From contig NC_085127.1 in NCBI RefSeq assembly GCF_030269925.1, positions 565,501 through 629,500 of the forward strand: a stretch of 64,000 nucleotides of DNA, in the 5' to 3' direction. The notes below the pieces were generated by a model. That model did not search any database and had not been told where the DNA came from. It was given only the letters and a program-made list of their open reading frames with translations. Shown in pieces: positions 1-11,446 of the stretch. Both the position numbers and the translations under genes were made by a program. Position 1 is the stretch's first letter; each line of letters begins with the position of its first letter. This DNA comes from Bombyx mori (taxonomy: Eukaryota > Arthropoda > Insecta > Lepidoptera > Bombycidae).

Positions 1-1195
1 ATATAGTGTGTAGTGTGTCAACAAGGTCATCGAATCTACAACCGCCCTACCTTCATTAATAAGAGCGTAGAGGAGCGTATAGCTGAACTTCACAAATTAA
101 AACTATGCACTAATTGTTTGAGGCCAGGTCACAAGGTGCGAACTTGTCGTTTCGATCCGTGCCTTAAGTGCAAAGAAGACCCAATACTCTCATACATAAA
201 CCAGAAGATACTGTACCTAACAATATATTCACTTCCGGTGCCTTGTCCATGCCAGGCAGCACTGACGATACTATTGTAATTTTTTCTAAACAAAATACAA
301 ATCAAGTTTTGTTATCTACCGCCTTAATCGAGGTGGCTAAACCACGGACAAACCAGACAGAAAGGGTTCGCGCCCTATTAGATTGTGGAAGCCAGTCGTC
401 ATTCATAACGGAAACACTTAAACAGAAGCTGTGTTTACCGTCAAACTCAAACTGCCTTGTCAATATTATGGGCATAGGCAATCATCATACCGGTAAGGTC
501 ATAGAGACCTGTGTGGCGCAACTAAAGTCATTAGTCAACCAGTACAACGTCACATCAGGCTTTTTAGTATTACCACAAATAACAAGTCACATACCTAAAT
601 TACCTATAGATACTACACAAATACAAATACCTAAAGGCATCCAATTAGCAGATCCAAATTTTCACCAACCTGCGCCGACTGAAATACTCATCGGTGCCGA
701 TCTTTTCTGGTTGATTCTTGGCCGCAAGACTCACTCTCTCGGTCCTACTAATCCAAAGTTAAGAAGCTCTCAGTTTGGTTGGATTATTTCGGGTTCTATG
801 ACTACAATAAATACATCACACAAAAACATAACAGTACAATGTAACCATTCCATAATATCAAACAGACTTAATGATGACTATATTAAAATTCACAATGACC
901 TTACTAAACTCCGGGAACTTGAAGAAGTTCCACTAAGATCCAAATTGAGTGAAAGCGAGAAGGCATGTAAATCTCATTTTCTATCCCACACTTTCCGCCC
1001 AGAGTCCGGTAGATTCTTAGACAGTTAACCTCTAAAGGAATCACCCGACTGTCTTAGAGAGTCATACAATTTAGCCCGATTACGATTATTTAATTTAGAA
1101 AGACGATTCCGAAAGTAACCAGAAGTCAAATCACAATACATACAATTTATGCGCGAATAATCTGAACTAGGTCATCTGTCCGAGTCTCCTATTAT
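1..1195 (+). pseudogene. BEL/Pao retrotransposon remnant: gag zinc knuckle and protease
   Basis: This is the 3' part of a gag ORF and the start of pol of a BEL/Pao-type LTR retrotransposon, cut by the window start. A CCHC knuckle (CTNCLRPGHKVRTC) is encoded near 108-150, followed by a second Cys pair (CLKC). From about 340 the retropepsin-like core LLDCGSQSSF carries the catalytic-type Asp, and ILIGADLFW lies near 690. After a stop at 1026-1028 decayed pol sequence continues in pieces (residues like CLRESYNLARLRLFNLERRFRK and QFMRE, as between protease and reverse transcriptase in Pao pol). Most of the reverse transcriptase is missing: sequence jumps near 1195 to the end of the RT/RNase H region. 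Non-functional. Family assignment is from motif recognition. Confidence 0.8.
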
Positions 1196-1610
1196 AAACC
1201 CAAGCAGTGGTTGGCTCCATAGTAGTTTTCCAACATTTGAAACTTTTGTAGCAAAGCTAATTTCTGAGATTTGTGACCTAGCTAATTCTGCCTCTTGGCG
1301 CCATGTGCCTACATCAGCTAACCCGGCTGGCATTATATCTAGAGAGTCCCAATCAGCTGAATACCGCGACGCTGTGGTGGTTAGGCCCGTCGTACTTCTC
1401 TGAATCTGACAGTACCTGGCCCATACTAAAAACTAAAATAAACGTTACAAATTTACCAGAAACTCAAACTAATTCAACTATAACTAACTTAACAACTAGT
1501 ATTGATCCTATTATAATTTTCAAAAACTATTCTAACTTAACTATACTAAAACGTATAATGGCTTACCTACTGCGTTTTATAAATAACTTAAAAAAATCTA
1601 ACTTAAAAAC
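1196..1610 (+). pseudogene. BEL/Pao pol remnant: RNase H-proximal segment
   Basis: Continues the upstream element after an internal deletion. Translation gives the marker WRHVPTSANPAGIISR near 1295-1345, the NPADxxSR-type signature at the end of the RT/RNase H region of Pao-like pol, followed by a decayed tail rich in Asn and Ile. Frames change several times. A Bm1 SINE interrupts it at 1612 and pol resumes at about 1856. Confidence 0.7.
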
Positions 1611-1611
1611 T

Positions 1612-1853
1612 ACTGGTGGTAGGACCTCTTGTGAGTCCGCACGGGTGGGTACCAACGCCCCGCCTATTTCTGCCGTGAAGCAATAATGCGTTTCGGTTTG
1701 AAGGGTGGGGTAGCCGTTGTAACTATACTGAGACCTTAGAACTTCTATCTCAAGGTGTATGGCGCATTTACGTTGTAGATGTCTATGGGTTCCAGTAACC
1801 ACTTAACACCAGGTGGGCTGTGAGCTCGTCCACATATGTAGGCGATAAAAAAA
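1612..1853 (+). repeat. Bm1 SINE, 5'-truncated
   Basis: Recognised by the core from 'actggtggtaggacctct' to 'gtgggctgtgagctcgtcc' and the A-rich tail. It lacks the tRNA-like head. It is inserted in the BEL/Pao pol relic, so it is younger than that element. Confidence 0.9.
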
Positions 1854-1855
1854 GA

Positions 1856-3224
1856 AATCCAAAACTAGACCTACCGGTTCTTTATCAGTTGACGAACTAA
1901 ATAATTCCTTTCTTCAATTATGCCGCTTGTTGCAAAGGGAATCATTTCCGTTTGAGTATGAGTTACTAGCTAACAATAAATATCTAAGTCCAAAATCACA
2001 TTTTTTCTCCATTCTTTCATGATGAGTTGATTATACGAGTAGGTGGTCGATTGAATGCATCTGATTTTAATTTTGATAAGAAACATCCAGTGCTTTTAGA
2101 TGCCTCACATCATTTTACGAAACTTTTATTTGAACACGAACACAAGCGCAACCTTCATTCTGGACCACAGTTGCTAGTACCTATAATTCATGAATTCTTT
2201 TGGCCCACTAACGGAAGACAGCTAGCTCGACGTACGGTTTCGTAATTATTTTAAATGTAAACGATTACAAGGACGAACTATGCAGCCCATTATGGGAGAA
2301 TTGCGATCGCAGCGCGTTACGTTAAGTTTCCCATTCAAAACTGTGGGTTTAGACTTTGGTTCTTTATTGTTATTGCCATTATTATTAAATTTACCTTTGC
2401 CTTTTCATTTGCTTACGTTACAAATGTTTACACCTTGAAGCCGTTAGTGACTTATCAAAAGACGCTTTCCTCGTGACATTTCGCAGATTCGGGTCACGCT
2501 GGAGCAGACAACTGAGGTGTTCTGTCATAACGAACGCAATTTTGTAGCAGGTTCTAAAGAAATTAATAAGTTTTTCAAAATAAATTCTAAATCTTTATGT
2601 GATTCTGCATGTAAAGATGGAATAAAATTTGTATTTTCACCAACTTACGCTCCCCACTTTGGCGGAATCTTTGAGGCCGGAATAAAATCCGCAAAATTTC
2701 ATATTAAGCGCGTTATGGGTAATTCACACTTAACATTCGAAGTAATATCTACTTTTTCGCACAAGTAGAGGCTATATTGAATCGCCGTCCATTATGTCCC
2801 ATGTCACCCTTCCTGATGACCTCCTTTGCCTTACTCCCGGAAGCTTTCTCATTGGCCGGGCTCTCACTGCTCTCCTTCGCCTGTCCTGGAAGACTGCAAC
2901 TACAATAATCTGCAACGCTACGCTCGATTACAGCAAATATATCAACATTTTTGGCAGCGCTGGCAGCGGGAATATATTGCTGAGCTTCAACAACGCCACA
3001 AGTGGAAGACCAATTCTTCAAACCTAAATCTAGGAGATTTGGTACTGCTGCAAGAAGATGATGTTCGTCCTCTCTGCTGGAGACTTGGACGCATATCCAG
3101 ACTATTTTATGGTCCAAAGGGTGGAGTACCTCGAGTCGTTGACGTCAATACTTCTAGAAGCTGCGTGCGCTGCCCATTGGTTCGTCTGTGTGCCTTGTTT
3201 ACCGCAGAAGAACTAGAGGGTTGA
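1856..3224 (+). pseudogene. BEL/Pao pol remnant: integrase and C-terminal domain
   Basis: The integrase zinc-binding region is readable at 2027-2245: VGGRLNASDF, KKHPVLL, then a His/Cys-type segment HEHKRNLHSGP. Frameshifts follow. The integrase core is readable near 2420-2760 (TLEAVSDLSKDAFL, then SPTYAPHFGGIFEAGIKS, the usual 'PxxPHFGGxWE' motif). From about 2770 LNRRPLCPMS and TPGSFLIGR lead into the DUF5641-like C-terminus (LGDLVLL, WRLGRI, GPKGGVPRVVDV), ending with a stop at about 3222. At least three frame changes make it non-functional. Order and orientation match the upstream gag/protease remnant, so this is one degenerate copy. Confidence 0.8.
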
Positions 3225-3392
3225 AACCCGAAGAATCGACTTTCAACGGGGGGAAGATATTAACGCCTACGAATTTTTAAGGAGCCTTGCACAAATTTTT
3301 ATTTATGGTTACCTAAACCATTTTCACACTTCAATTAATGGCCGTGCCAAGCTAACTCATTCGCAACGTAAAAATAAAAAAAAACATGTATA
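3225..3392 (+). other. Probable polypurine tract and start of 3' LTR of the BEL/Pao remnant
   Basis: A purine run 'ggggggaaga' lies at about 3248-3257, just after the pol stop, where a polypurine tract belongs. The next bases, 'tattaacgcc', could be a decayed LTR start (usual TG start lost). The putative LTR is cut off by the mariner at 3391, and no second LTR is in the window to confirm it. Confidence 0.4.
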
Positions 3393-4681
3393 CGAGGGCG
3401 GCACTGAAAATTTCGGGAATTAACGAAGTGACACAACATTACTATTTAAAAATGTATTTATTGCTTTTCGAAGTATTCTCCGCGAAATTTGACACATTTT
3501 TCCATACGATGGCACCAATCATTGAAGCAACCATTCCATTCGGAAGTTGGGGTCTCCAAAATGGCCGTTTTGTAGGCGTCCACAGCTTCTTCAGGTGATG
3601 AAAATCTCTGTCCACGCAATTTATTCTTTATTTTAGGGAAAGTATAGAAATCATTAGGGCTTAGGTCGGGGCTGTACGGCGGATGGTCTAATAATTCTAT
3701 ATTTTCTTGCTCTAAAAACTCTTTTGTTCTGTGCGCGGTGTGAGAACTCGCATTGTCGTGATGGAGGATGATGCGGCGGTTGCAGTTCTCTTTACGGAGT
3801 TCAGAAACGACCTGTGGCAAACAAATGCTTGCATACCATTCTGCATTAACCGTTTGTTTGTCCCTCAAGAGGAATAGTCGTAACATGGCCGGTTTTGGAG
3901 ACAAACGTTGCCACCATTTTTTTTGCAACACTCCGTGAACGAACAATTTTTGTTGGCTCTCATTTTCGAACACCCAAACTCGTGACTGGTTTTTTGTTTC
4001 GGGTTCGTACGCGTATATCCAGGATTCGTCACCTGATACAATGTTGTATACAGCATTTGAGGATCCTGCGTGGAATCTTTCGAGAGTTCTGACGCACCAA
4101 GTAACGCGAGCCGCTTTTTGCTCTTCACAGAGCGAATGCGGTATCCATCGGGAAAACAACTTTTTTACACCTAATTGTTCATGCAAGATTATTTGTATTT
4201 GACTCATGCCAATGTCTAAAGTTGCCTGAACTTCGCGGTATGTCACATGTCGATCTTCCTAAATCAGCTTACGCACAGCATCAACGTTTTCTTGGGTGAC
4301 TGCAGTTTTTGGACGACCTTGACGGGGATCATCACTGAGCTTGACACGTCCACGTTGAAACTCAGCAAACCAGTGATAAATTGTGGTTTTGGATGGGGCT
4401 TCATCACCAAATGCAGAAATAATCCTGTCAACACACTGTTTTTGTGTTAAACCACTTCGAAAGTCATAATAAATCATCGCTCTTGAATTTTCTCGAGTCA
4501 ATTCCATTTTCTCAACGACTAAACAAGTTTAACAAAACCTCGTGACAGGACCGAGAATCTTTTTTTAAATAAATAAATGGTATTCGATTTTTAAAACCAA
4601 GGAGTTTTCAATTAAAAAGATTTTAATATGACAGGAACAGTGGAAATATTCCATTCCCGATACTTTTAGTGCAGCCTAGTA
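3391..4681 (-). mobile_element. Mariner transposon (D,D34D), nearly intact
   Basis: About 1.29 kb. The left end from 3393 (cgagggcggcactgaaaa) matches the reverse complement of the right end to 4679 (ctaggctgcactaaaag) as imperfect inverted repeats of about 28-30 bp. A TA dinucleotide flanks each side (3391-3392 and 4680-4681), the Tc1/mariner target duplication. It carries one transposase gene on the minus strand. It sits at the downstream edge of the BEL/Pao remnant and probably truncated its LTR. Confidence 0.85.
3458..4507 (-). pseudogene. Mariner transposase with one premature stop
   Basis: Transposase of about 349 codons, normal mariner length, starting MELTRENSRAMIYYDF. The N-terminal helix-turn-helix region includes TTIYHWFAEFQRG. 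Catalytic triad: SGDESW, HHDNASSH and YSPDLSPNDF, with 34 residues between second and third Asp (D,D34D). A single in-frame TAG at 4259-4261 follows residue 82, between the two DNA-binding regions; the remaining 262 codons are open in the same frame. Apart from that codon it looks complete, so it inactivated recently. It would act in the nucleus, cutting at the element's own inverted repeats. Confidence 0.85.
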
Positions 4682-5300
4682 AAGAAAATACAAGCTCCAG
4701 ATCGATTTAGAAGTTTTATTCAAGAAACCCAAGCACCCAAGGTTCTTGAAACAATTGACAAATAATATGATCGAGCATACATTTTTATTGATATATTGAT
4801 GTGATTTGAATGTTGACTTTTATATCTTTCTAACAACTACGACGTAATGAATATTATGACGAAAGACTCTATTCGGTAGAGTGGTCATCAAACACTAATG
4901 AAATGAAATCAATATTAGGTCGCGTACATGTTACATGGAGAAAGAACATCAGGTTCAAATCTCATTTGAATTGGAATACCAACTTATATTGGTCTAGAAA
5001 CTAGAACGCAGCAACGAATTCCAGCATAAATAATAGACGGAGAAATTTATTTGGACTCACAACAATAATGAGTTTTGGAATCAGGAGAAACAGATCATAA
5101 AACGGATAATTGCAGTGTGGATAGTTAATGTAAAAGTAATAGTACTTCATCGAAAAGTATGGAATGCATAACTTACCGCACGTTTTTTTCATCACTGGAG
5201 AAAGATTTATTGGAATATTTAATATTAATAGACCGTGTACCCAACCACTAGATAACCAATAAAAATAATTTAAGTTGTAATCTTATAAATTCGCACAACT
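4682..5300. other. AT-rich intergenic DNA, no feature seen
   Basis: About 620 bp of AT-rich sequence between the mariner and the P450. No ORF, RNA or repeat family I recognise. It is the presumed upstream flank of the P450. Confidence 0.5.
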
Positions 5301-5485
5301 AATTTATATATTTTTTGCAATTAGCTGATGCAACATCTTCCCGCATGATGCGTCTCAGTTGTAACAGTTGACTAATTTATTGAAATAGAATTAAACTACT
5401 TATCTCTTTTGATGTGTCTTCAAACAGTTCTTTCCGGCCTTGTTCAGTCGCTCGTAATCAGCCAGCGGTGACCGATGTCACTACT
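5301..5485 (+). promoter_or_regulatory. Candidate promoter and 5'UTR of the CYP6 gene
   Basis: A TATA-like 'tttatata' lies at about 5303-5310 and an initiator-like TCAGTT at 5354-5359, upstream of the likely start at 5486. The TATA-to-initiator distance (about 50 bp) is longer than the usual 30, so the pair may not work together. No transcript data; weak call. Confidence 0.25.
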
Positions 5486-7525
5486 ATGCTCACCGCCGCG
5501 ATATTTGTTATCATTGTCGCTCTTGTTTATTTGTATTCAACTAGAACGTTCAGGTACTGGGAAAAAAGAGGTATCAAACATGATAAGCCTGTGCCCTTCT
5601 TCGGCACCGATTCAGAGGGATATCTACTCAGAAAAAGCATGACCCAAACTGCTGTGGATGCATATCTCAAATACCCCAATGAAAAAGTCGTCGGTTTCTT
5701 CAGATCCTCAAGGCCTGAGCTAATCATTAGAGACCCGGATATTATAAAACAAATTCTAACAACAGACTTCGCGTATTTCTATCCAAGAGGACTGAAGCCA
5801 CATAAAAAGGTAATTCAGCCGTTGATGCGTAACCTGTTTTTCGCTGATGGGGATCTGTGGCGTCTACTACGTCAACGTATGACACCTGCATTTACGAGCG
5901 GGAAATTGCGTGCCATGTTTCCTCTGGTCGTGGAAAGAGCTGAAAGACTTCAAGCTCGGACCCTTAAGATTGCTTCACAACCTCTAGATGCTAGAGAACT
6001 AATGGCACGTTACACGACAGATTTCATAGGCGCTTGCGGCTTTGGCCTCGATGCAGACTCACTGAACGATGAAGATTCAGCATTCAGAAAGCTTGGAGCG
6101 GCCATTTTCAACATAACTGTTCAGCGAGCAATCGTGGCTGTCCTCAAACAGATATTCCCTAGGCTATTCAAGCATTTTAAGTACTCGTCGAAGTATGAAA
6201 CAGATTTTGTGAGTTTGGTCAGTTCCATATTAAAACAAAGAAATTACAAACCATCTGGTCGAAACGATTTTATTGATTTACTCTTAGAGTGTAAAATGAA
6301 AGGAGAAATCGTAGTAGAATCTATTGAGAAAATGAAACCAGATGGCACTCCTGAGATCATTAGAATGGTGTTAACAGAACAATTGCTAGCAGCTCAAGTA
6401 TTCGTCTTCTTTGCAGCTGGCTTTGAAACATCGTCGTCTGCCACTAGCTTCACGCTCCATCAACTTGCGTTCCATCCTGAGATCCAAGAGAAAGTGCAAA
6501 AAGAACTAGACCAGGTTCTCGCCAAATATAACAACAAGCTGTGCTACGATGCAATTAAAGAGATGAGATACTTGGAGAGTGCGTTTAAAGAGGCCATGAG
6601 AATGTTTCCGTCGCTCGGTTTCTTGATTAGGGAGTGCGCTCGTCAATACACATTCCCGGAGTTAAACTTGACTATAGACGAAGGCGTAGGTATAATCATA
6701 CCTCTCCAGGCCTTGCACAATGACCCAGAATATTTTGATAGTCCGAATGAATTCCGACCAGAAAGATTCATGCCCTCTGAATATAATCATAACAAAACGA
6801 AATTTGTCTACTTACCTTTTGGAGATGGACCTCGTCGTTGCATCGGTAAGATTGGTTTTCTTTTAAAACAACAGAATATTTTTTTTTATAAATATTATTA
6901 CACAACGCCCTGAGATATAATTGAGAAAAAACAAGACCCACCTTAATTACATTTTTATCAAAACGAACTTTAGTTGTCTGCATGGAACTGGTTTACCGCA
7001 TCTAAACAAATCTAATTAATGTCTGTGGGTTTCTTTATTTATTGTCTATGCACTCGCGAGCCTTTTTTAATTTTATTGGATTAAGTTGGCACATCGTCTC
7101 TTGTGGCTAGCTTTACATAAATATGTATAAAAGTAAGACACTAGAAAATAATAATAATAAAAAACCAAGTGTTTGAGCACATTCAGAACGGACGTAATCA
7201 TTGATACCTCAAAAACTCAAGGGCACAGTTAAGACTCTTCTAACTTATGCCTTTAATTTCGTGAATAAGATGCAAATGATATCGATTAAATTGAACCTTC
7301 TCCATCTGTACAAGTTACTTAACTACATTTATTTATGTATCGTTTGCAGGTGCTCGCCTCGGCTTAATGCAGTCCTTGGCAGGCTTGGCAGCTGTCTTGT
7401 CCAAGTTCACGGTGAAGCCAGCTCCAAGCACCAAGCGTCATCCAGTCGTTGAACCCAAGTCCAGCGTCGTGCAGAGCATCAAAGATGGTCTGCCTCTTCT
7501 CTTCATTGAAAGGACAAAGTCCTGA
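5486..7525 (+). CDS. Cytochrome P450, CYP6 family, two exons
   Basis: Microsomal P450 monooxygenase of about 511 residues; CYP6 enzymes commonly oxidise plant toxins and insecticides using NADPH-P450 reductase. Exon 1 is 5486-6845 and exon 2 is 7350-7525, with a 504-bp GT-AG intron (phase 1) splitting the Gly codon of the heme motif. I chose ATG 5486 because the protein then begins with the hydrophobic anchor MLTAAIFVIIVALVYLY; the upstream reading frame has no ATG. Motifs: WRLLRQR (~125), oxygen-binding AAGFETS (~310), ExxR as EAMR (369-372), PERF (~425), heme loop FGDGPRRCIG with axial Cys at ~452, completed by exon 2 (ARLGLMQ). The C-terminus is IERTKS. All key residues are present and no disruption is seen, so probably functional. 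CYP6AE-like is possible but not settled. The intron and exon 2 lie in an inverted duplication arm. Confidence 0.9.
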
Positions 7526-7758
7526 TAATTATTCGTTAACTTAAAAGCGTTTACTACGTGACACGTTAAAATATACGCTTTGAATTTTATCCCGATTCTA
7601 TATTATTTTAGTTCTTACATTCCCGAACATGGTTCTGGATCGAGCACGATTTTGAATATTTTGTACCAGTAAGATAAATTAGTAACCAGGTAACGAGTGG
7701 ATTATTATCTCCCCGAAAACTGAGATTGTACGTGGCTGCAATTTAAAACGGAATTGAA

Positions 7759-9723
7759 CACATTCACTGCTTTACGGTCAGTATTTTGCCGTATTTGAGG
7801 TCCCGTCAGTGCAGCAGCTAGTTGTCCTTGTTTTACGCCCGTTACCCCCAGTGCGGTAGCGATTCCGCTTAATAGCTTTTGTTGCTTTCAATGCAGAAAA
7901 GAGACAGTTATGTTCTTAGAATTGCTGTTTTAAAAAGAATCATTTTCTTAAATAAAAATGTGCGGCGAAACAGTTGCCGTACGCAATGGAGGCAAATTTA
8001 TTCATCCAGTGCGGGAAAGGAACTATTTCGCTGTACCCCTCCAACCCCGCAACTCGCCTCATGCGCCCGCGCAGGCCATCGGTTAGTGCTATGTGTAAGT
8101 TACACGTCATTAATCGATTTTTGCGTTAATTCATTCTCTTCACAATGAAACGTTCAGGAAAAAACTTAATATGGGTAAAGTGATTAAGACTCAATGGAGA
8201 AAAGCAAGAAACAAAGCTATTAGTGGTAGTGGCTCGGGTGTGATTAATAGTACGACTAAGAGTTCCATTTTTACGATTCATATAATAAAGACAAGAGACA
8301 GGTGATTTAAAATGTACTGATAAACGGAAAGTTTAGTAGAAGCTTAATAAGACAAAGCGAATAATGTTATTTGAAGTCAGTTTACACACAAAAAACTCGA
8401 TCAGTCCATAAGGAAGCAATCTTCGTAAGTCCTTCAACAAAAAAGGAATTTCTTGTTCTGAGTGAGGAGTTGACCGGTAATTTTTTTTACGGAATCTGGT
8501 GTTCTGTCTTTGGACGATATTTCTATGAGTAACTTGATAACTCCGATTGCATCACTTTTGAATTCTGAACTTCTGAAAGATGTTTTATCATCACCCGAAA
8601 ATAGGAATTCAACCAATCAATTTAGTACACCAACGAGTTCTTCCTTTCGAAACACTGACGGAAATATTCGAAATCATTGAACACAGACATGATCTACTAT
8701 GCAAACTAGTGGATATGAAGATTATTCATTATTGCCGGTAAATTAAAAATTTGAAATCTAAAGAGTCTATAAATGAAAATAGTGATTATGACGACACGTT
8801 GACTAACGACACATCTGATTCTCATACATTTGATGAAATGCATGATACTGATTCTGGATGTAGTGATACTCATATAATAGATGAAAATAAAAAGCTCGAA
8901 GATCAATGGACTAACGTTGTAAGTATCGATGATATAAGTCTTGAGCAGTATCCTATTGAAAGTCAAACAAATATTCCACCAAACGCTCTGCTATAAGGTC
9001 CTCTTGATTATTATAAATTATTTGCTATTAAAGAAGTAATTAGCGTGCCGATGAGTAGAGTAATGCACATCTTGTTAACATATTAAGCCAAAATCTAGCT
9101 TTAAACGCTGGGAGCCTACCACTTTCCTTGAAATTGAGATATTTATGGATGTGCTGATAGTTATGGGTATCAGTAAAGAACCAAATATATTTTTTTACTG
9201 CTCTAAAAAGACAGCTTGTCGAAATGAATATACCTATTACAAACATAACGCCAAGAGGACGTTCTTGTTTTCTTGTTATTATTATAATTTTGGCACTTCT
9301 GTGAAAATGCTGAAAATGGAGACAAATTGTCTAAAATTCGAAATATGCTCGATATTATTTTAAGATATTATTTTCCCATCCCTAGCATTTTTTCACTTCT
9401 ATGCTACACGGCGAACATATAGCCGTAAATCAATAGTTTCTAAAAATCTCTACATCTTTCAAAATATCTTCCAGAACGGCAGGCTACACTAGCTTGTTAT
9501 ACACAAGGATATATTCTACTAATATTTGAGAAAAAAAAATGAATACGAAGAATTTCCACGTCTGCAGGAACCCTAGAAGTTAGGTCTTGCTTATTCTGTT
9601 ACGGCAAAATACAAGCCGTGACGCATATCAAGCAACAAGGGGACGGGCAGTATATTTTGTTGACGGCTACTACTTGCACTAGCAAGTAGTAAGTTTAGTT
9701 TTTAGGCGGCCGCAGTCAATGTG
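7759..9723 (+). mobile_element. piggyBac-like DNA transposon, decayed (arm 1)
   Basis: About 1.97 kb. Terminal inverted repeats: CACATTCACTGC at the left end and the reverse complement of GCAGTCAATGTG at the right end. The right flank is TTAA (9724-9727), the piggyBac target; the left flank is TGAA, a one-base decay of TTAA. Sub-terminal inverted repeats lie at about 7772-7795 and 9599-9622, sharing 'gtattttgccgta' and 'acgg'. Between them is a broken transposase. Ends plus TTAA plus transposase motifs support a piggyBac superfamily assignment. Confidence 0.75.
8751..9400 (+). pseudogene. piggyBac-like transposase remnant (arm 1)
   Basis: An acidic N-terminal region rich in Asp, Ser and Thr (8751-8996; for example DSHTFDEMHDTDSGCSD) ends in NALL, then a stop, then GPLDYYKLFAIKEVI, resembling the 'PxDYFxLFFxxEVI' start of the piggyBac transposase domain. 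Further on, LRYLWMCx and VMGISKEPNIFFYCS correspond to the 'xxMGIxKxPxxxxYW' segment, and NGDKLSKIRNMLDIILRYYF (about 9318 on, another frame) resembles the 'DRLxKIRPLLD' segment. Several stops and frameshifts; the C-terminal catalytic half is absent. Non-functional. Confidence 0.6.
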
Positions 9724-10241
9724 TTAACAAGAAATTCGTATCGAGTGTTGTGAGCGGTGTAAAAGTGTCTTAAATGCTTAATTTTATATAGCCCAACAAG
9801 CACTCAGACAAGTAGTTAATTAAGGTATTGTAAGTGTGGATCTTTAATTAGTACAGGTCAATAAAACCCACGTTTGTTGGATTTACATTATATACTCATA
9901 TAGCTACTTTGTCGTCAGGTACATCATTGTTGTAAATTGGGAATTAATTTGATGAAATTCAGTGAAAATAATAAGTTTTAGTACCTACCTATCTTTTATA
10001 TTATTTGTGTCGGCAGGTAGTAGGTATAAACCTCACTTTTTCGGGCTAATAGCATAAACTAAGTGTAATTAGAACAGTTGAGGGAAGAATAATTGGAATT
10101 TGAATATTGTAATTGTTTTAAGTTCATTGAGGTAAAACCATAAAATTTATTATTTTGAAATTATATACGAAATAATTTCACATAAGAACATTGTTAATTA
10201 ACTTAGTTAATAATATTTGCTATCGTAAAAATTCCAGGTTG

Positions 10242-10582
10242 CATTTTTTTTTTATGATTGAAGGATTACTGGTGGCCCGGAGTCCTTTCCAGTTTCACCA
10301 GGACAGGTGGGCGAGCAAAGGCTCAGCCAGGAGGGGTGGGATTTGCTAACAGGTACCCGAGCGCCTCCGAAGGAGACCTAACAGCTCAAGAGTAGCTGCT
10401 TCGCGAATCGGACCGGAATCGCGACCCGCTGAGAAGATCCAGCGAGAAACTCAGCGAGCTGATTCATGGGTTAGGTTGCACGGCGAACTCTTTGTCGAGT
10501 TCGACGAGTACGGTTACCGAGGTTCCTAAGCCTGCTCCTAGTGTTAGAGCTGAAGGCGCCTAATGCAAAGGTTATTGGTTGA
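10242..10582 (-). mobile_element. Jockey-family LINE, 3' end fragment
   Basis: Minus-strand copy of the last few ORF2 codons and 3'UTR of the Jockey family found complete at 47112-52353, with a T run (its poly(A)) at the left. Its 5' truncation is near 10578. A short direct repeat 'caggttg' flanks it (10235-10241 and 10583-10589), a probable target duplication. It lies just at the inner edge of arm 1 and is absent from arm 2, so it probably inserted after the duplication. Confidence 0.8.
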
Positions 10583-10689
10583 CAGGTTGACATCACCCGA
10601 TCTCCCAAGCTCCCAATATGAGCCAGGAAAAAGATAGTTAAAGGGCGAGGTAGCTTTAAGGGGCGTTTGACTTTGTTTATTAGTTAAAT

Positions 10690-11405
10690 GCAGTCATTGT
10701 CTAAACCTTTATCTGATTCTGACAATAGGGAATTGCAATTGCGGATAGGTAAGATGGAATCACTTTATGAACAGTTTGCTTAGCCGAAAATACAAAACTA
10801 CAACTTAATGAACGCGCTGAGTTTGAGACTTCTTATTATAAAGCGTTGTCTGGCGCTCAGGGCATATTAAGTGAGTTTAAGGAAACACAAGTGATTGAAA
10901 GTAAGCCTCACTCAAGCGCTCAGAAGCCAGTCAAATTACCTACTATACAAATATCTAAATTTAGCGGATCTTATAACGATTGGTTAGAGTTTCGTGACAC
11001 CTTTACTAGCCTCATTCACTAAAATGACGAAACAGATGAGATTAATAAGTTTCATTACTTACGAGCTTCATTAGAGGGATCCGCCGCTGTAGTTATCCAA
11101 TCTATCAAGACCTCAGCTAAAAGCTATGCTATATAGCATGGAAGATATAATGCGATAGGTTTGATAAAAAAGGTTATTGATTCATAATCACGTACAAGGG
11201 TTATTTCAATTCGAGAACTTTAGAATCTCTAGGAGAACCTAAGTGAAGTATTGGAATACGCTATTAATATACATCATAACACAAAAGGTAGACAAAAACA
11301 CCTACTGTGCGTGGGAAGAACAAAAGCGTAATCTGGATCAAAACAGCCCAATATCCTTTAAGTTTGATGTATTATGTTCATTGACTTTTTACACAGTCAA
11401 GCTGA
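10690..11405 (+). pseudogene. BEL/Pao gag N-terminal fragment
   Basis: Translation gives the DUF1759-type gag signature: KLPTIQISKFSGSYNDWLEF and RDTFTSLIH, a stop, then NDETDEINKFHYLRASLEGSA, and after frameshifts VKYWNTLLIYIITQKVDKNTY and AWEEQKRNLDQ. This is the N-terminal gag region of a Pao-like element. At least two stops and one frame change. It lies in the spacer of the inverted duplication. Confidence 0.7.
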
Positions 11406-11446
11406 TTTTATTGAGAGCTTATGCATAGAACGCAATTGTGATATTA

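Larger units (their letters stand above)
7183..10241 (+). repeat. Inverted duplication, arm 1
   Basis: From about 7183 (inside the P450 intron) to 10241 the sequence recurs in reverse complement at 11938-20797. Anchors: the intron 3' part plus the first ~40 bp of exon 2; 'ttttgtaccagtaag' near 7660; the piggyBac-like element; and the inner flank up to 'aaaaattccagg'. Both flanks of the transposon are shared, so this is a segmental duplication and not just two insertions. The other arm lacks about 265 bp of exon 2 and 3'UTR found here (about 7391-7655). Confidence 0.9.

Noticed and set aside
5414..5485. Upstream extension of the P450 reading frame by 24 residues
   Set aside because: The frame is open but has no ATG before 5486, and the extension precedes the membrane anchor expected at the N-terminus.
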